Position numbers and translations under genes: made by a program. This document shows, piece by piece, positions 5,444 through 5,563 of a stretch of DNA of 5,563 nt (position 1 is the first letter of the stretch; each line of letters opens with the position of its first letter). Below the pieces are notes generated by a model. It did not search any database and was not told the DNA's origin. It worked only from the letters and a program-made list of their open reading frames with translations. This DNA is from JBOGWA01 sp050693155 (lineage in GTDB: Bacteria > Actinomycetota > UBA4738 > CALAEC01): NCBI GenBank assembly GCA_050693155.1, contig JBOGWA010000078.1, positions 1 to 5,563 of the forward strand, read 5' to 3'.

Positions 5444-5489
5444 CGATCGGGGGACCGCTCGCCCGCACGAAGTGCGCCGCGAGCACCCC
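5444..5489. repeat. 46-bp palindromic repeat, copy 1
   Basis: This copy is identical over 46 bp to 5518-5563. Inside it, GCTCGC-C-CGCAC pairs with GTGCG-CC-GCGAGC around a GAA loop, and flanking GGGG and CCCC extend the stem. The result is an imperfect hairpin of about 40 nt, similar in design to REP-type intergenic palindromes. It lies upstream of the rpsF promoter region and outside any recognisable gene. No T-run follows, so it is not a clear intrinsic terminator. Confidence 0.8.
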
Positions 5490-5517
5490 TGGCGAGCTAT
5501 CCCCCCGAACCCCCCGC

Positions 5518-5563
5518 CGATCGGGGGACCGCTCGCCCGCACGAAGTGCGCCGCGAGCACCCC
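5518..5563. repeat. 46-bp palindromic repeat, copy 2 (reaches window edge)
   Basis: This is the second identical copy, offset by 74 bp from the first and ending at the last base of the window, so the true repeat may be longer. The 28-bp spacer (5490-5517) does not resemble the 28 bp before copy 1, so the arrangement is interspersed as far as can be seen. A further 6-bp stem, CCCCCG (5511-5516) with CGGGGG (5522-5527), spans the boundary into this copy. Confidence 0.8.

Noticed and set aside
5120..5560. Minus-strand open frame running through the repeats into rpsF
   Set aside because: It overlaps rpsF in another frame and translates the palindromic repeats. Composition explains the lack of stops.
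5444..5563. CRISPR array
   Set aside because: Only two copies are present, each strongly palindromic and longer than its 28-bp spacer. No leader or cas gene is visible, so a REP-like repeat fits better.

Overview
This is a GC-rich bacterial window that looks chromosomal. The gene order rpsF-ssb-rpsR-rplI-dnaB is the usual replication/ribosomal cluster of Actinomycetota. Several proteins also resemble actinobacterial versions: SSB carries NLTDDPELRYTP and DEIGPSLRWAT, S18 is the cysteine-bearing (C+) form with GKIRARRV and VKNARE, and dCTP deaminase carries HSTAGF and LELSNVANLPI. I read it as an actinobacterial or closely related lineage. This rests on protein resemblance and gene order; no database search was possible.

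Layout from left to right. Positions 1-295 (+) hold the C-terminal part of a dCTP deaminase (dcd), cut by the window edge and carrying an in-frame TAA at 20-22. A complete tRNA-Gly(CCC) follows at 310-383 (+). Everything after that reads leftward on the minus strand. In transcription order it is rpsF (5309-5022), ssb (4954-4514), rpsR (4539-4246), rplI (4249-3803), a 169-nt gap with an inverted repeat, dnaB (3633-1132), and an endonuclease III-like glycosylase (1099-404). The last gene converges on the tRNA. The right end (5310-5563) is non-coding: a GC-rich rpsF leader with a TAGAAT -10-like box, then two identical 46-bp palindromic repeats, the second ending exactly at the window edge.

rpsF, rpsR and rplI encode ribosomal proteins S6, S18 (S6's partner on the 30S platform) and L9. 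ssb and dnaB encode the single-stranded DNA-binding protein and the replicative helicase. The nth-like gene adds base-excision repair, and dcd (opposite strand) supplies dUMP or dUTP for thymidylate synthesis. The tight overlaps ssb/rpsR (26 nt) and rpsR/rplI (4 nt, TTGA) point to translational coupling.

The most notable features are these. (1) A 355-residue LAGLIDADG intein interrupts DnaB, apparently two residues away from the insertion point I recall for the Ssp DnaB intein. (2) rpsR has no ATG, GTG or TTG start; the best start is ATT behind a GGAG Shine-Dalgarno, inside the end of ssb. (3) SSB lacks the usual C-terminal Asp-Asp-Ile-Pro-Phe-type tip. (4) The palindromic repeats lie at the right edge. 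I found no wholly new multi-gene system; this is a conserved housekeeping cluster with unusual local details.
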